Positions 1 through 10,600 of a stretch of DNA of 22,564 nt are shown piece after piece. The stretch's first letter is position 1. Each line of letters opens with the position of its first letter. This stretch comes from a virus. The notes beneath the pieces are model-generated. The model did not search any database. It worked only from the letters and a program-made list of their open reading frames with translations, and was not told the origin of the DNA. Where the stretch lies: IMG/VR virus record IMGVR_UViG_3300044530_000276, positions 1-22,564 of that record. One strand, written 5' to 3'. A program made the translations under genes and the position numbers.

Positions 1-65
1 ACACCTTTACAGCAGTCTGCGTATGATTCACAGTCCTGTGTTGGGCATCCTGTTCTACAAGCCAT
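1..65 (-). CDS. Small cysteine-rich phage protein (N-terminal part, cut by window edge)
   Basis: Only the first 21 codons lie in the window, and no product length can be given. The visible start reads MACRTGCPTQDCESYADCCK, with cysteines at 3, 7, 12, 18 and 19. The ATG at 65-63 overlaps the stop of the preceding gene by 11 bases and has an AGGA Shine-Dalgarno 8 bases upstream, so translation is probably coupled. A short family with a 'C-x-x-GCPTQD' opening is, from memory, common in phages of actinobacteria and in uncultured freshwater phages; its function is unknown to me. The regular cysteines suggest metal binding, which is inference. Another possible start in this stretch (GTG at 31-29, different frame) lacks the coupling and is less likely. 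Confidence 0.7.
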   Translation of the reverse strand, partial: MACRTGCPTQDCESYADCCKG

Positions 66-273
66 GGTTAATTTCCTGTACTGGGATGTTGTTTACAAAT
101 GCACCATCCACGTAATCCCAATCTATACCTGCTTCGCTATTAGCAACACAAAGTAAGTATGGTGCGCTTTCTTCAAATCCTACAGGAATACCAGTTTGTT
201 CTGTTTCGTATTCAACAATGTTTACAACTGTATTTGTTCTTGTGTCTACTATGCAATGTTTAATTAAATCCAC
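55..273 (-). CDS. Small conserved phage protein, fibre-region accessory
   Basis: This 72-residue protein starts at a GTG (273-271) with AGGA 6 bases upstream. It opens with a hydrophobic, strand-like segment (residues 6-22, ending VVNIVEYE) and has a second conserved-looking part around residues 50-60 (GIDWDYVDGAFVNN). This 'VVN-I ... GW-Y-DG-F' layout recurs in small proteins next to tail-fibre genes of many phages, some called tail-fibre assembly-like. I cannot assign a biochemical role. It lies 8 bases downstream of the glycine-rich adhesin-like gene and overlaps the next, cysteine-rich gene, so it belongs to the fibre end of the late operon. There is no signal peptide or membrane segment. 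Confidence 0.75.
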   Translation of the reverse strand: MDLIKHCIVDTRTNTVVNIVEYETEQTGIPVGFEESAPYLLCVANSEAGIDWDYVDGAFVNNIPVQEINHGL

Positions 274-281
274 AATTTATC

Positions 282-980
282 CTAAAAATATGCCGTAACA
301 ATAACTATTCCTGAGCCACCTGCTCCACCTTGACCACCGTTACCACCTGCTCCACCAGCACCAACAGCGTAGGAGTAAGAAGCAGCAGGAGATGAGATGC
401 TTCCTCTAGCATATCCACCTGCACCACCACCTCCTGCACCAAAAGCAACACCTCGGTTTGAACCACCACTAGCACCACCACCAGAACCAGTTGCAAATGC
501 TCCTGGTTCACCATTGGCTGCGTTTGAGCCACCCTTACCAGAGCCACCGCCACCATAGGGTCCATTGGCACCATTACCACCCCAGCCACCAGTACTAGGT
601 ACGGCATTAGGACCGCCACTACCACCAGATACCGCAATGCCTATTGCTCCAGAAGGTAAAGCGGCTGTTCCACCTGGACCGCCATTGTCGTTTGTGTATC
701 CTCCAACACCGCCATTGCAGTAACCAGTTCCAAAAGTTGTTGTTCCACCAGTAGCACCATTAAGACCAGTGTTACCAGCAGCACCACCGCCACCGCCGCC
801 GCCAATCATTTCAATAGTTAGATACTTGCAGTTAGCAGGGGTTGTATAAGTTCCAGAACCGCTTGTATAAACACTAACTGTTGGTGCAACTAAACTTGTT
901 TTTAATACATATAAACCTAAGTCAGTTGTACCACCAGCCTCAACTACCCAAGATGTACCGTTGTATCTTTTAACTGCCAC
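282..980 (-). CDS. Glycine-rich fibre/adhesin-like protein
   Basis: This 232-residue protein starts at GTG 980-978 with only a weak Shine-Dalgarno-like GGGGT upstream. Residues 1-55 form an ordinary N-terminal segment ending YTTPANCKYLTIEMIG. From about residue 59 to 225 the sequence is dominated by glycine runs (GGGGGGG, GGGGSGKGG, GAGGGGAGG), and it closes with a short hydrophobic strand (GIVIVTAYF). This layout matches glycine-rich domains of phage fibre tips, in which glycine-rich loops and polyglycine-II helices build a receptor-binding surface, as in T-even gp38-type adhesins. The receptor cannot be read from sequence. It follows two other fibre-type genes, which supports a virion surface role. 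A simple glycine-rich structural protein is the alternative. Confidence 0.75.
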   Translation of the reverse strand: MAVKRYNGTSWVVEAGGTTDLGLYVLKTSLVAPTVSVYTSGSGTYTTPANCKYLTIEMIGGGGGGGAAGNTGLNGATGGTTTFGTGYCNGGVGGYTNDNGGPGGTAALPSGAIGIAVSGGSGGPNAVPSTGGWGGNGANGPYGGGGSGKGGSNAANGEPGAFATGSGGGASGGSNRGVAFGAGGGGAGGYARGSISSPAASYSYAVGAGGAGGNGGQGGAGGSGIVIVTAYF

Positions 981-982
981 GA

Positions 983-1507
983 TTAAACCCCATCGTTGTA
1001 TCCATAGACTTGGTAAAAACCGCTGATGTTTCCAGTTCCAAGGCTTAATTCAAATCCTGTAAATGAATTAGTTGTTCCTTCGTGTCCACCAAAAGAGCCT
1101 TGAACACCAAGCCCTACAGCGTTGTACTGTCCAGTTATTGATTTGTAGCCACCAACAAAAGGATTATGCACATCCATTTCAAAATGAGTAACTAAGGTAT
1201 TTGTATAAGCAAAATGAAAAGCAGCAGCGTTGAAAGTGTTAATTGAAGCAACTGCAGTTGAGGTATATATGCCATGAACGTTTGAACCATAATGGCTTGA
1301 AGAATAACTGGCACCATTTTTGAACTTGAAGTAAGCGGCTACTGCCGCACCACCACCGCCAGTGCCAGTAAAGTTTCCAATAATTTTGTAGTTTTTGTAG
1401 TTTGAACTAAAAATTCCATCTAAAGAATTAGTGGCAGCAGCAGTTTGAGTTGAAGTTGTAATTAAAACTAAACCAGTTTGAGTTGCAATTTCTCTTGCTT
1501 TAGTCAT
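983..1507 (-). CDS. Fibre-tip-like structural protein, beta-rich
   Basis: This 174-residue protein starts at ATG 1507-1505, three bases after the collagen-like fibre gene stops; its own Shine-Dalgarno is weak, so it probably relies on coupling. After a short N-terminal helix (MTKAREIATQTG) the sequence is rich in Ser, Thr, Gly, Tyr and Phe with alternating strand-like segments, a GTGGGG loop near residues 48-53, and the ending GNISGFYQVYGYNDG. That ending (glycine, then alternating hydrophobics, then YGY-[NR]) is typical of small jelly-roll-like proteins in marine and freshwater phage fibre modules. The role as a fibre tip or host-recognition subunit is inferred from this resemblance and from position. 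There is no enzyme motif. Confidence 0.65.
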   Translation of the reverse strand: MTKAREIATQTGLVLITTSTQTAAATNSLDGIFSSNYKNYKIIGNFTGTGGGGAAVAAYFKFKNGASYSSSHYGSNVHGIYTSTAVASINTFNAAAFHFAYTNTLVTHFEMDVHNPFVGGYKSITGQYNAVGLGVQGSFGGHEGTTNSFTGFELSLGTGNISGFYQVYGYNDGV

Positions 1508-1510
1508 TGA

Positions 1511-3306
<1,796 letters not shown>

Positions 3307-3307
<1 letters not shown>

Positions 3308-3636
3308 TACTGCGTCACCTCAGGTGTAACAATAAACCGACCTTCCAGGATTCGTGTTACTTGTCCACCAGAAGATGTAAGTTCAATGTCGTATACCCAA
3401 CGACCTGCAGGTACATCAGCCATAGTAGCAGCACTAACTGTTGCCGTAACATGTCCAACAGAAGTCATAGTTGCTGAAGTAATATTAAGTAAAGTTGTAG
3501 TTGCAGAAGTAGAACGGCGAACCTGCATAGCAAATGTGTAGCCAGTTAGATTCCAAGGAGTACCATCTGTCTCAACTCTAAAGTTAAGGTTAAAGGTAGC
3601 GCCTTGTTCGGCTACAATGTTGTACTTACCACTCAT
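3307..3636 (-). CDS. Small beta-rich virion protein (BppU-N-like)
   Basis: This 109-residue protein starts at ATG 3636-3634, overlapping the previous stop by 4 bases (ATGA), with AAGGA 6 bases upstream. It opens [16 protein letters not shown], followed by [13 protein letters not shown] (residues 28-40) and WVYDIEL ... [15 protein letters not shown] near the end. This pattern (an EQG-T-F start, 'LTGYT..MQVR', 'G.VTR.LEG.F.V.PEVT') is common in small phage proteins next to fibre genes and resembles the N-terminal domain of baseplate-upper-protein-like families. An adaptor between virion and fibre is plausible because the collagen fibre gene follows directly, with a 1-base overlap. The function is inferred from family resemblance and place only. 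Confidence 0.72.
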
Positions 3637-3863
3637 AGTTCATCCTTAAGATGTAATGTAATGTGCTCATCTAAACGCTTTTCAATCCTGTCCACCGTAC
3701 GGGCAATGTCTGGAAGACTACGACCACCATTAGCCGTGGGCTGGATAGGATATGTCTGTTCTTTAATAAAGTTCTTAAGTGGATTAACAATTAACCACTT
3801 GCCCAACATAGCAATAATTCCTAAGGCTAAAGAAACTACGGACAGGGATTCTAATAATGTCAT
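3633..3863 (-). CDS. Small membrane protein with C-terminal helix, holin-like
   Basis: This 76-residue protein has one clear hydrophobic segment at residues about 7-27 (LSVVSLALGIIAMLGKWLIV), a basic patch (KNFIKEQ) after it, and a C-terminal amphipathic helix from about residue 50 (LPDIARTVDRIEKRLDEHIT) that looks like a coiled coil. The ATG at 3863 overlaps the previous stop (ATGA). Small phage proteins with one N-terminal membrane helix and a charged C-terminal coil are often annotated as holins or as membrane-anchored structural proteins. No endolysin gene is visible beside it, so the holin reading is weak. It could instead be a virion protein that contacts the membrane during entry. Confidence 0.7.
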   Translation of the reverse strand: MTLLESLSVVSLALGIIAMLGKWLIVNPLKNFIKEQTYPIQPTANGGRSLPDIARTVDRIEKRLDEHITLHLKDEL

Positions 3864-4111
3864 GTCGTAATCACATCATAGCCAGCAGCCTCAAGGTCAT
3901 TCTTTTCGGCTAGGGTTACTGGGTATTCATGTCCACCTAAGTAAACAACATCAGCAAGGTCTAGGTCATCTTGCGCCGGGAATCTATCTTCGTACCATTC
4001 GCCATCAATGCGAAATACACTAACGCCTTGCTTGCGTGTGTATCTGGCAAAGAGCCAGTTACCACCCATTGGTCCTTCATCAACCACTGGTGGTACAAAT
4101 AGATATCCCAT
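3860..4111 (-). CDS. Small conserved hypothetical protein downstream of capsid gene
   Basis: This 83-residue protein starts at ATG 4111-4109 with AGGA 6 bases upstream. It opens MGYLFVPPVVDEGPMGGNWL, with FRIDGEWYEDRFPAQDDLDLADVVYLGGHEY in the middle (quoted here in two parts: FRIDGEWYEDRFP and AQDDLDLADVVYLGGHEY). The VPP-VDEGP start and the 'FP-QD-L-AD-.YLGG' middle recur in small genes just after capsid genes of uncultured phages, but I know no function. It could be a head-tail joining or head-decoration protein from position. There is no membrane segment. It is the first gene after the capsid gene and its downstream hairpin, and it overlaps the next gene by 4 bases. Confidence 0.7.
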   Translation of the reverse strand: MGYLFVPPVVDEGPMGGNWLFARYTRKQGVSVFRIDGEWYEDRFPAQDDLDLADVVYLGGHEYPVTLAEKNDLEAAGYDVITT

Positions 4112-4142
4112 TACTTTTCCTTATATGTTAGAAACATAACCC

Positions 4143-4174
4143 CATCCCTAAACCCATTATATGATTTAGGGATG
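4143..4174 (-). terminator. Stem-loop after capsid gene, possible attenuator
   Basis: A perfect 10-bp stem (CATCCCTAAA at 4143-4152 and TTTAGGGATG at 4165-4174) with a 12-base loop lies between the capsid stop and the next gene. In the direction of transcription it is followed by GGGGTTATG and not by a T-run, so a classical intrinsic terminator is unlikely. It could stabilise the 3' end of capsid mRNA, act as a processing site, or reduce read-through. Confidence 0.5.
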
Positions 4175-4190
4175 AGATTAGCATTGCTAA

Positions 4191-5201
4191 TTAGCCAAGT
4201 GCTGAAGCGGACTCGATACGGTATAGCGCATCGTTGCGGTATACTGCGTGTCCTAGAACACCGTACCAACCGATTGGACGCTGACGCATCAAACGGTCAG
4301 TAACTGGGCCAATCACTACGTGTGGTTCTTCGGCAACTGCTTCTGCAAGTGCTTGCTGACCAGCAATGAAGGTACGGTAAACGTTGATGCTGGAAGCACC
4401 GTCGCCACTCTTCTTCAAACGTGGTGATTCTACGAAGTAAGCACCTTCAAAGTTACCAATTTCGCCAGCCCAGATGTTATCTGCTGCTGAGTACTCGTGT
4501 GGTAGACGCCAGTTGGCAGAACCACTCTGAGCACGAAGGTCATGGGATACTTCTGGGTGAATACCAGCCCAGTACATTGAACCCTTGCGACCATTGGCCT
4601 TGTTGGTACGCAACTTAGCAACAGCCTTACGGATGTCAGCAGCAGTGATTGTGTCATCTGAAGTGATACCGGAAGTAGTTGTTGCTACAGTTGAACCACC
4701 AGTTGCGTAAAGTACGTTAGTACCAGCAAGAAGGGCGGTCTGAGCCAACTCGTCAATGCTGTCGGCCATGTTGAATGCAATGATATTTGCAACAGCAGGG
4801 TCAACGTCAGCAAGAGACATCAACTGTAGTTTACGGCTAACTAGAGTAGCGTTACCGTATTCATTCAGTGTGACGTTCACAATGCTTGGTGTTGCTAAAG
4901 CAACTGCTGCTGGGTCTACCTCTTCAGATAGAGCAGTGGTTGCCTTTGCTAGGTCAGTGTAAATCTGTAGTGCTACAGATGAACCTGGCATTGCCTGACG
5001 AGCAGGCTTCTTGTCTGCTACGGAACGTAGCAATGGGGTTGAGCGCAGTTCAAATTCAACAAGGCGGTCGTATGCCTTCTGAACTAGACCTGCGGCGTTT
5101 GATGGTGTGAAAGCACCAACGTTGTTAGCGGAAGCGTATGCGCCACCACCAAGTCCACCGTTAGTTGCTGCACTACCACCGGATAAGCCTGTTACAGCCA
5201 T
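4191..5201 (-). CDS. Major capsid protein, N4-gp56 family
   Basis: This 336-residue protein forms the head shell. It starts at ATG 5201-5199 with AAGGA 6 bases upstream. After a Gly/Ala-rich flexible N-terminus (residues 1-35) it shows family features: RSTPLLRSVADKKPARQ (53-69), TLNEYGNATLVSRKL (111-125), DVDPAVANIIAFNMADS (132-148), LAGTNVLYA (158-166), HPEVSHDLR (215-223), WRLPHEY (231-237), GEIGNFEGAYFVESPR (246-261) and a hydrophobic C-terminus. These are hallmarks of the N4-gp56 branch of HK97-fold capsid proteins, and the length fits. The scaffold-like gene lies immediately upstream, the normal order. Whether the N-terminus is cleaved is unknown; the Ntn hydrolase encoded further upstream is the only visible candidate protease. 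Confidence 0.93.
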   Translation of the reverse strand: MAVTGLSGGSAATNGGLGGGAYASANNVGAFTPSNAAGLVQKAYDRLVEFELRSTPLLRSVADKKPARQAMPGSSVALQIYTDLAKATTALSEEVDPAAVALATPSIVNVTLNEYGNATLVSRKLQLMSLADVDPAVANIIAFNMADSIDELAQTALLAGTNVLYATGGSTVATTTSGITSDDTITAADIRKAVAKLRTNKANGRKGSMYWAGIHPEVSHDLRAQSGSANWRLPHEYSAADNIWAGEIGNFEGAYFVESPRLKKSGDGASSINVYRTFIAGQQALAEAVAEEPHVVIGPVTDRLMRQRPIGWYGVLGHAVYRNDALYRIESASALG

Positions 5202-5233
5202 GATTATTCCTTAGGGGTTAGTTTGATTTGCGA

Positions 5234-5728
5234 TTATTCCGCACCTTGTGAGTAGAGATAATCTAATAACTCTGCTGCACTCTGTGCGTTGTTGACCATG
5301 CTGAACGCGTCGTTCACATCGTCTGGAGTTAGTGCGCCTGATGCGACCATATCCATTTGTCGAAGAGCACCAATGTCCTCAGTGGACATAGGGCTTTCTT
5401 TGGCTTGTGCCGCAAAACCGAATAGGTCTCCATTGTCATTCAACCATGCGCTGATGGAATCAGCCGATAACTCAATATCTGCTGGAATGAATTTGGCAAC
5501 CTTTGGGTTGACACCTTTCTCATTTAAGACTTGGCTGATAGTAGACTCACGCTGGAACTTGCGCAAACTTTCCAGTTCTGCGAGTGCTTCTTTGAGTTGC
5601 TTATCCTTCGAGCGTTCTGCACGACGGACCTTCTTAAGTACATCATCGGAACTACGTGGTGTAGTTTCCTCTTCAGTATCAAAATCGAACTCATCATCTT
5701 CATACCAGTCTTGATTATTGTTGCTCAT
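5234..5728 (-). CDS. Scaffold-like protein, acidic and coiled-coil
   Basis: This 164-residue protein (starting MSNNNQDWYEDDEFDF) directly precedes the capsid gene, the usual place for a scaffold. Residues about 6-25 are strongly acidic, residues about 30-65 are a charged heptad-like helix (DVLKKVRRAERSKDKQLKEA), and the rest is helical and soluble. That matches phage scaffolding proteins in size and composition, though they are too diverse for a motif-based call. It would guide capsid assembly and be removed before DNA fills the head. An in-frame ATG nine bases earlier (5737) is only one base from GGGAG, whereas 5728 is 10 bases from it, so I prefer 5728. Upstream lies a 123-base hairpin-rich gap that may hold a promoter. 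Confidence 0.75.
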   Translation of the reverse strand: MSNNNQDWYEDDEFDFDTEEETTPRSSDDVLKKVRRAERSKDKQLKEALAELESLRKFQRESTISQVLNEKGVNPKVAKFIPADIELSADSISAWLNDNGDLFGFAAQAKESPMSTEDIGALRQMDMVASGALTPDDVNDAFSMVNNAQSAAELLDYLYSQGAE

Positions 5729-5737
5729 CGCAACCAT

Positions 5738-5851
5738 TCTCCCTTACATTGTTGTTTGAACGTACACTCTCACTCCTATACAGGGGCATATGGGTTGGTG
5801 TGTACTACCGCTCTAGTACTCGTTGGGGGCGGTCAATCCAACGAGAGTTTA
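5738..5851 (-). other. Intergenic gap before scaffold gene, two hairpins
   Basis: This is the longest gap inside the leftward block. Read leftward it contains a stem CTCGTTGG/CCAACGAG (5819-5826 with 5838-5845, 11-base loop) and then GTACTA/TAGTAC around a 6-base loop (about 5801-5818). A TTGGAT and TACTAG pair 17 bases apart could be a weak promoter but overlaps the first stem. No open frame here has a ribosome binding site. A separate promoter or RNA-processing signal for the highly expressed scaffold and capsid genes would make sense, but this is inference. Confidence 0.4.
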
Positions 5852-6751
5852 TTATACTTGCTTCTTGCGACCTAGTGAACCAGTCACGACACCGGACTGT
5901 CCACCAAACTGTGCTCTAGCCTGAGACTGTAAACGCTTTGTGCGCTGTGAAGTCTGACCAAGTAATGCTTCTTTTTCAAGTTCAGTCTGATACTCAGTTG
6001 CACTAATTTTATCTCCAAACATCTGACCTGCTTGTTGAATTCCAGTAGTAGATGTTTGTAGTGCATTTGCAACCTGTTGGAATCCAGTAGTAGCCTGTTC
6101 GTAACTTAAGTTACTTAACTGGTCAAGGCTTGTTTGCATGGTTAGTCCCGCTGCTGCAGCACCAGCCTTAACACCAGCACGTTGAATCTTAGACTTAAGG
6201 TTCTGAATTCCATCAGGACCCGTAAGTATGGCTTGAGCCATATCTGATTCTTGCAGGCTAGGGAACTCTGTCTTTAACTGGTTTTTAACATTTTGGTCAA
6301 GAGAATTAACACGAGATACTGCTTCTTCAATTCTGTTACGAGTTTCTCTAACAGAAATAGCATTACCAGTAATTCTTCCATAGGTCTGCTTGCTAGCCAA
6401 ATCATTCATACCAAATGACTTAACAAGGCTCATGTACTCTTCTTCACCAGCAACATACTCTGCAATGCTAGGAACGTAAACATTCTCACCAGCAAGTTTT
6501 TTTCTTTGAAGTTCAAGAGCACCAGAGAATCTTTCGGCAAACTTCTTAGGTGCTTTGCCTGAGTAAAGAATCTGTTGTGGAATTAAATCTGCTGATACAC
6601 CAACATCAACTAAAGGCTTTGCTAAACCATAGAACTCTGTAATCCATGCTTGCTCTTCTGGGTCATTAATGTTAAACATTGTACTAAGAACACCCTGGAG
6701 TACTTCACGAGCGGTACCCCAGCGTTCTGCTAATTCATCAACTGTAGCCAT
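5852..6751 (-). CDS. Helical structural-module protein, unknown function
   Basis: I do not recognise this 299-residue protein. It starts at an ATG sharing one base with the previous stop (TAATG), with AGGTG about 5 bases upstream. It is mostly helical, with a compact N-terminal part (WGTAREVLQGVLSTMFNIND), a charged middle (FAERFSGALELQRKKLAGEN near residues 70-90) and an Ala/Gln/Thr-rich C-terminal half; it ends Gly/Arg/Lys-rich. There is no membrane helix or enzyme motif. It sits between the giant protein gene and the scaffold gene, together with a similar-sized helical protein. In short-tailed phages such positions often hold internal head or ejection proteins, which is the best guess. A portal-associated or tail-tubular protein is an alternative. 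Confidence 0.72.
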   Translation of the reverse strand: MATVDELAERWGTAREVLQGVLSTMFNINDPEEQAWITEFYGLAKPLVDVGVSADLIPQQILYSGKAPKKFAERFSGALELQRKKLAGENVYVPSIAEYVAGEEEYMSLVKSFGMNDLASKQTYGRITGNAISVRETRNRIEEAVSRVNSLDQNVKNQLKTEFPSLQESDMAQAILTGPDGIQNLKSKIQRAGVKAGAAAAGLTMQTSLDQLSNLSYEQATTGFQQVANALQTSTTGIQQAGQMFGDKISATEYQTELEKEALLGQTSQRTKRLQSQARAQFGGQSGVVTGSLGRKKQV

Positions 6752-7680
6752 TATGCACCTCTACCTGAGAACGCACGAAGCATTGCTTCGCCAAGTTGAG
6801 CAGCCTCTGCTTTTGCACCGTAAGTAGTTTCAAACTTTGGGTCCTTGCGGAGAAGTGTTCTAAAATCACCTAATGACATTAGATTATCACCATTGACTGC
6901 TTTCTGAATTGTATCATTAGTTAACTTAATGGTATCTGCTGTTGTTTCCCAAGTATCTGCCATCATCTGAATGTATGGATTAACTAAGTCACGAACAGTT
7001 AGTTTAGAGTCTTGCTTTAATCTATCAGCGAAGTTCTTATAAAGAACCTGAGCATCTGTACGATAGCCAGCAATCACATCTTCAGTATTTAATTTCTTAC
7101 TTGCAATACTTGAAGCAGTTGAAGCAATTTCTCTTGCTGACTTAAATAGTCCCATTTCATTTGAGTAATCAGAAAGGGCTATTTGTGCTTTTCCAATTTC
7201 GCTTCCAGAACTAAACTTGTATTCAGGATTAAGTGTAACAAGTTTTGCAGCGTATGTTCCAATGTACTGTTGAACAAACGTACTTGCATCTACGCCTTGG
7301 ATTGATTGGCTCTTGCTTACACCACTACCAGAACGACTTACTGAACTACTTCCATATTGCTTTAAGAAAGCATTTGCACGTTTGTAGAAATCATCAAGTA
7401 CTTTTTTATCTGGTACAATACCTAGTGTGGTTAGCATTGCCTCTTTGATTAAGGCATCTGCTGCTGCTTTGTTTAGGGTAGATGGAAGACTGTAATTTGT
7501 GCTACCACTTCCAGTCTCATCTTTCTTTGCACCCTTTAATCCAGCAAGAATTGAGTCAACGTCAATTTTTTCACCACGTGAGGAGGCATCCTTAATAGAA
7601 GCAGTAAGGACTGCTAACTCTTCTGGAGTTAAGGAAGGACCTTCCCATTCACGGCGATTGGTGCTATTTTTGTCAGCCAC
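6751..7680 (-). CDS. Helical structural-module protein, unknown function
   Basis: I do not recognise this 309-residue protein. The start is GTG 7680-7678, with AGGAG 5 bases upstream overlapping the TAG stop of the giant gene. It has a charged N-terminus (NSTNRREWEGPSLTPEELAV), a Ser/Gly-rich linker at about residues 110-125 (GSSSVSRSGSGVSKS), and then a long helical part rich in Ala, Lys and Thr that ends FSGRG. There is no catalytic motif or membrane segment. The overlap with the following 299-residue protein and the similar size and helical make-up suggest that the two act together, possibly as internal virion proteins with the giant product. That is inference from order alone. Confidence 0.72.
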   Translation of the reverse strand: MADKNSTNRREWEGPSLTPEELAVLTASIKDASSRGEKIDVDSILAGLKGAKKDETGSGSTNYSLPSTLNKAAADALIKEAMLTTLGIVPDKKVLDDFYKRANAFLKQYGSSSVSRSGSGVSKSQSIQGVDASTFVQQYIGTYAAKLVTLNPEYKFSSGSEIGKAQIALSDYSNEMGLFKSAREIASTASSIASKKLNTEDVIAGYRTDAQVLYKNFADRLKQDSKLTVRDLVNPYIQMMADTWETTADTIKLTNDTIQKAVNGDNLMSLGDFRTLLRKDPKFETTYGAKAEAAQLGEAMLRAFSGRGA

Positions 7681-7688
7681 AGTAACTC

Positions 7689-10600
7689 CTAGTATCCATA
7701 TCCTGAAGTGTAAACTGATACGTCACCAAGTTTATCTCCATTAAAGTAAATGTCATGAACGCGCCTGAATCCAGGATACATTCTATCTAATTCTGAAACC
7801 ACTAAATCAAGTGCTTCACCAACGTAGGCATTAGCACGTGCATCAACAGTTTTTCTGCCACTGGCTTCTTTAGCAACTTCTAGTTCGGCCATTAACTTGC
7901 CACGAGCCTTGACATATTCTTGCATAGCAGCAACGGTAGGAATATTCTTTCCAACCGTATTCATGTAATTGCTATTGCTTAGCATTTCCTGAACCAATGC
8001 AACGTTCTTGTCTACACGATTCTGTCGTGAAGTAACATCACGAGCACCCCATAGTGGGTAGGTATCTGCAACCTTAAACTCTAGTTGCTTCTTTGCTTCG
8101 CCGTATGTCTTGTCATAGGCTACAGTACCCTTTTGAATACCTGCTGCACGAGCAGCGTTTTCAATTTTCTCAACACCAGCATAGTACTCACGATTACCGG
8201 AACGAACCTGTAGGTCTTCAGCAGCAGTCATTCTATCTTGTGCGCTATACTTGATTGGCTTACCGTTGATTGTGATGCTGTACATGGTGTCAGCAACAAC
8301 AGGTGAGTACTCAGCATTCCAATCACCCTGGTTGAAGAACACACCAATAAGAGACTTATCTGAAGTCATCTTATCTGCTTGTTCAATCAAGTTCTGGTTT
8401 GAATAGATTCCAGAAAGAGTCTTGTCTGTTGAGTTGAAAGCAAAGCGATTATCTGTTTGACTATCAGTTAATAACTTAACAACGTACTCACCTTGAGTAA
8501 TGTTTAACTTATCAGTAAACATTGCAGTACCAAGGTCGTAGCCATTCTGCTGAATGCTACGTTGCAACTCTGGCTTTAATGTTAAGTCAGTTGATGTGCG
8601 GAAACGTGATGACGCAATAGTAGGTAAACCATTGGCAACAGCCTCAAGCCAGAACGAGTTGATTGCTAGGGCAATAGACCTGTTACGAACATCTTCAATT
8701 ACAGCACCAGTGATTGGAGTGTTTGATTCTGCCATCTTAATTAACTTGTCCGTTTGAATAACATTGACACGGTTAGCAAACTTTGTTCCAGTTGATGTGC
8801 TGTCGAATGAACCACTCATACCACCAATGGCGGTCATTGCTGCCTGTAGTGCAACAGAGCCACCACCAAAGGCAGATGTTACAGTTCCGGTTACACCTTC
8901 ACCCTTTGTAGAATCATAGAATGGTTGTACATAACCAATGGCATCTTCAAGTTTGATACCAAATGCATCCATGAACTTAGTTGTGCCATACTCTTTACCA
9001 GCAATGAAACGAGATACTGTTCCAAGTGCAAGTGAAGCAATTGGACTACCAAGTTGAGGAACACCAATAGGTTGTCCCTGGAACATTACGTCAAATCCAC
9101 TAAGGGGAATCTCAGCCTTCATACTTGAGTCACCAGCAAAGAAGTTATCTGTCATCCACTTAGGATAGTCCATAAGCATGACGTGACCCTTGATATTCCA
9201 AGGTGTAGCAATCTGACTTGTATTTGCATAATACTCGTCACGGTTCTTTACAGTGCCAATACGGTATGGTGTGGTGTATGCTTCAACGATTCTAATGGCA
9301 ACATCAGGATTACGTATAGCGGTACTTAGCCAGTACTTTGCTGAGTTCTGTTGAGCCATGTAGAATGGCGACATGAACTTAAGAACCCCACCAATATTTG
9401 TGTGACGTTCTACGGTATACAGACGGTCAATTACAGCCTTATGCGCTGCACGAGCAGCAGACTGTTGAATTTGCTTAGTGTAGTCTGCAACGTCTTTGCC
9501 CTGTTTAGCAATGCTATTAGCCATGCGAGTGCCTTCAGCACGATAGACTGCATTGTAGAATGGATGACGAACAAGGGTATCTTCTGGCATTGTAGCCAAA
9601 GCATGGAACAAGTTGCCGACAAGGTTTCTGTAGAAGATTCCAACGCCAGTTTCTCTCTGTGCTTTGTTTCCATATACAGCAGAACGGAACTCATTAGGTA
9701 TTAAGGCAGATTGGATTTCAGTGAACTCTCCATCTTTAAGCGATTGACGCAAGAAAGAAAGGTCCTCATTAGCAGGTCCCTTCATAGGAAGGTACTTCTC
9801 TACGTCAGCAAAGATGGTTTCAGTTACGTCACTCCACTCAGCAGTGCTTAGTTTTTCACGGTAACTGTTTAAGTCAATGCGCTTTTCTGCACGCCAAGCG
9901 TCAGATGCAGGGCTATTAATCCAGTTAAGTAGATGTTCTTTAATTTCTGCATTGCTGTAATTGCCATCAAGGTAATCTCTGATTTCCTTAGGGGTCTTTC
10001 CAGCCTTCTTCATCTTCTCAACTTCTTTAGCAATAACCTTATCTGCCTTGTTTCGTTGAGTTACAGATAGGTCTACTACAATCTTACCAGCATCATCACC
10101 GTAGACTATGTTATTAACATACTCTGCATGTGCTCCAGTCCATTCAGCAGCATCAGTAGTTGTAATAAGTGACTGTCTGTTGCCAGTATTAAACATGTTT
10201 CCGAACGTAGTACGACGTGAGTTAAGCACTGCACGACTTGTACTGTTAGCAGAACTTACGCTAGAACGCTCAATATTGTTTAGGTAAGGAGCATCTATAG
10301 TAACACCAGGTGCAATTTTGATTGGCTTACGAGAGTAAGCAAAACCTTTTTGTGGAGCAACTGTGGTCTTACTTAGTGCATTCTTCCAGTCACCCATAAT
10401 CTTTACACGAGTGTCAAATGCACCCATTGTTACCTGTGCATTATCGGAAAGAAGTGCAAACATTTCGTCTGCTTTCTTTAAGTTTTCTGCAAAGATTGGG
10501 TTTCTCTTTGAGTTAACACTAGATGATACATTGGCAATCTTCTTGCGTGCGCTATTGGCACGTGTTGAAATCATGCTAAGAGTCTTAAAAACTAACTGTG

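Noticed and set aside
1-1507. Diversity-generating retroelement target in the fibre genes
   Set aside because: No template/variable repeat pair with A-specific differences and no reverse transcriptase is visible in the window.
4112-4190. 18-codon minus-strand frame in the gap after the capsid gene
   Set aside because: No ribosome binding site, and it is embedded in the hairpin. It is better explained as structure than as a gene.
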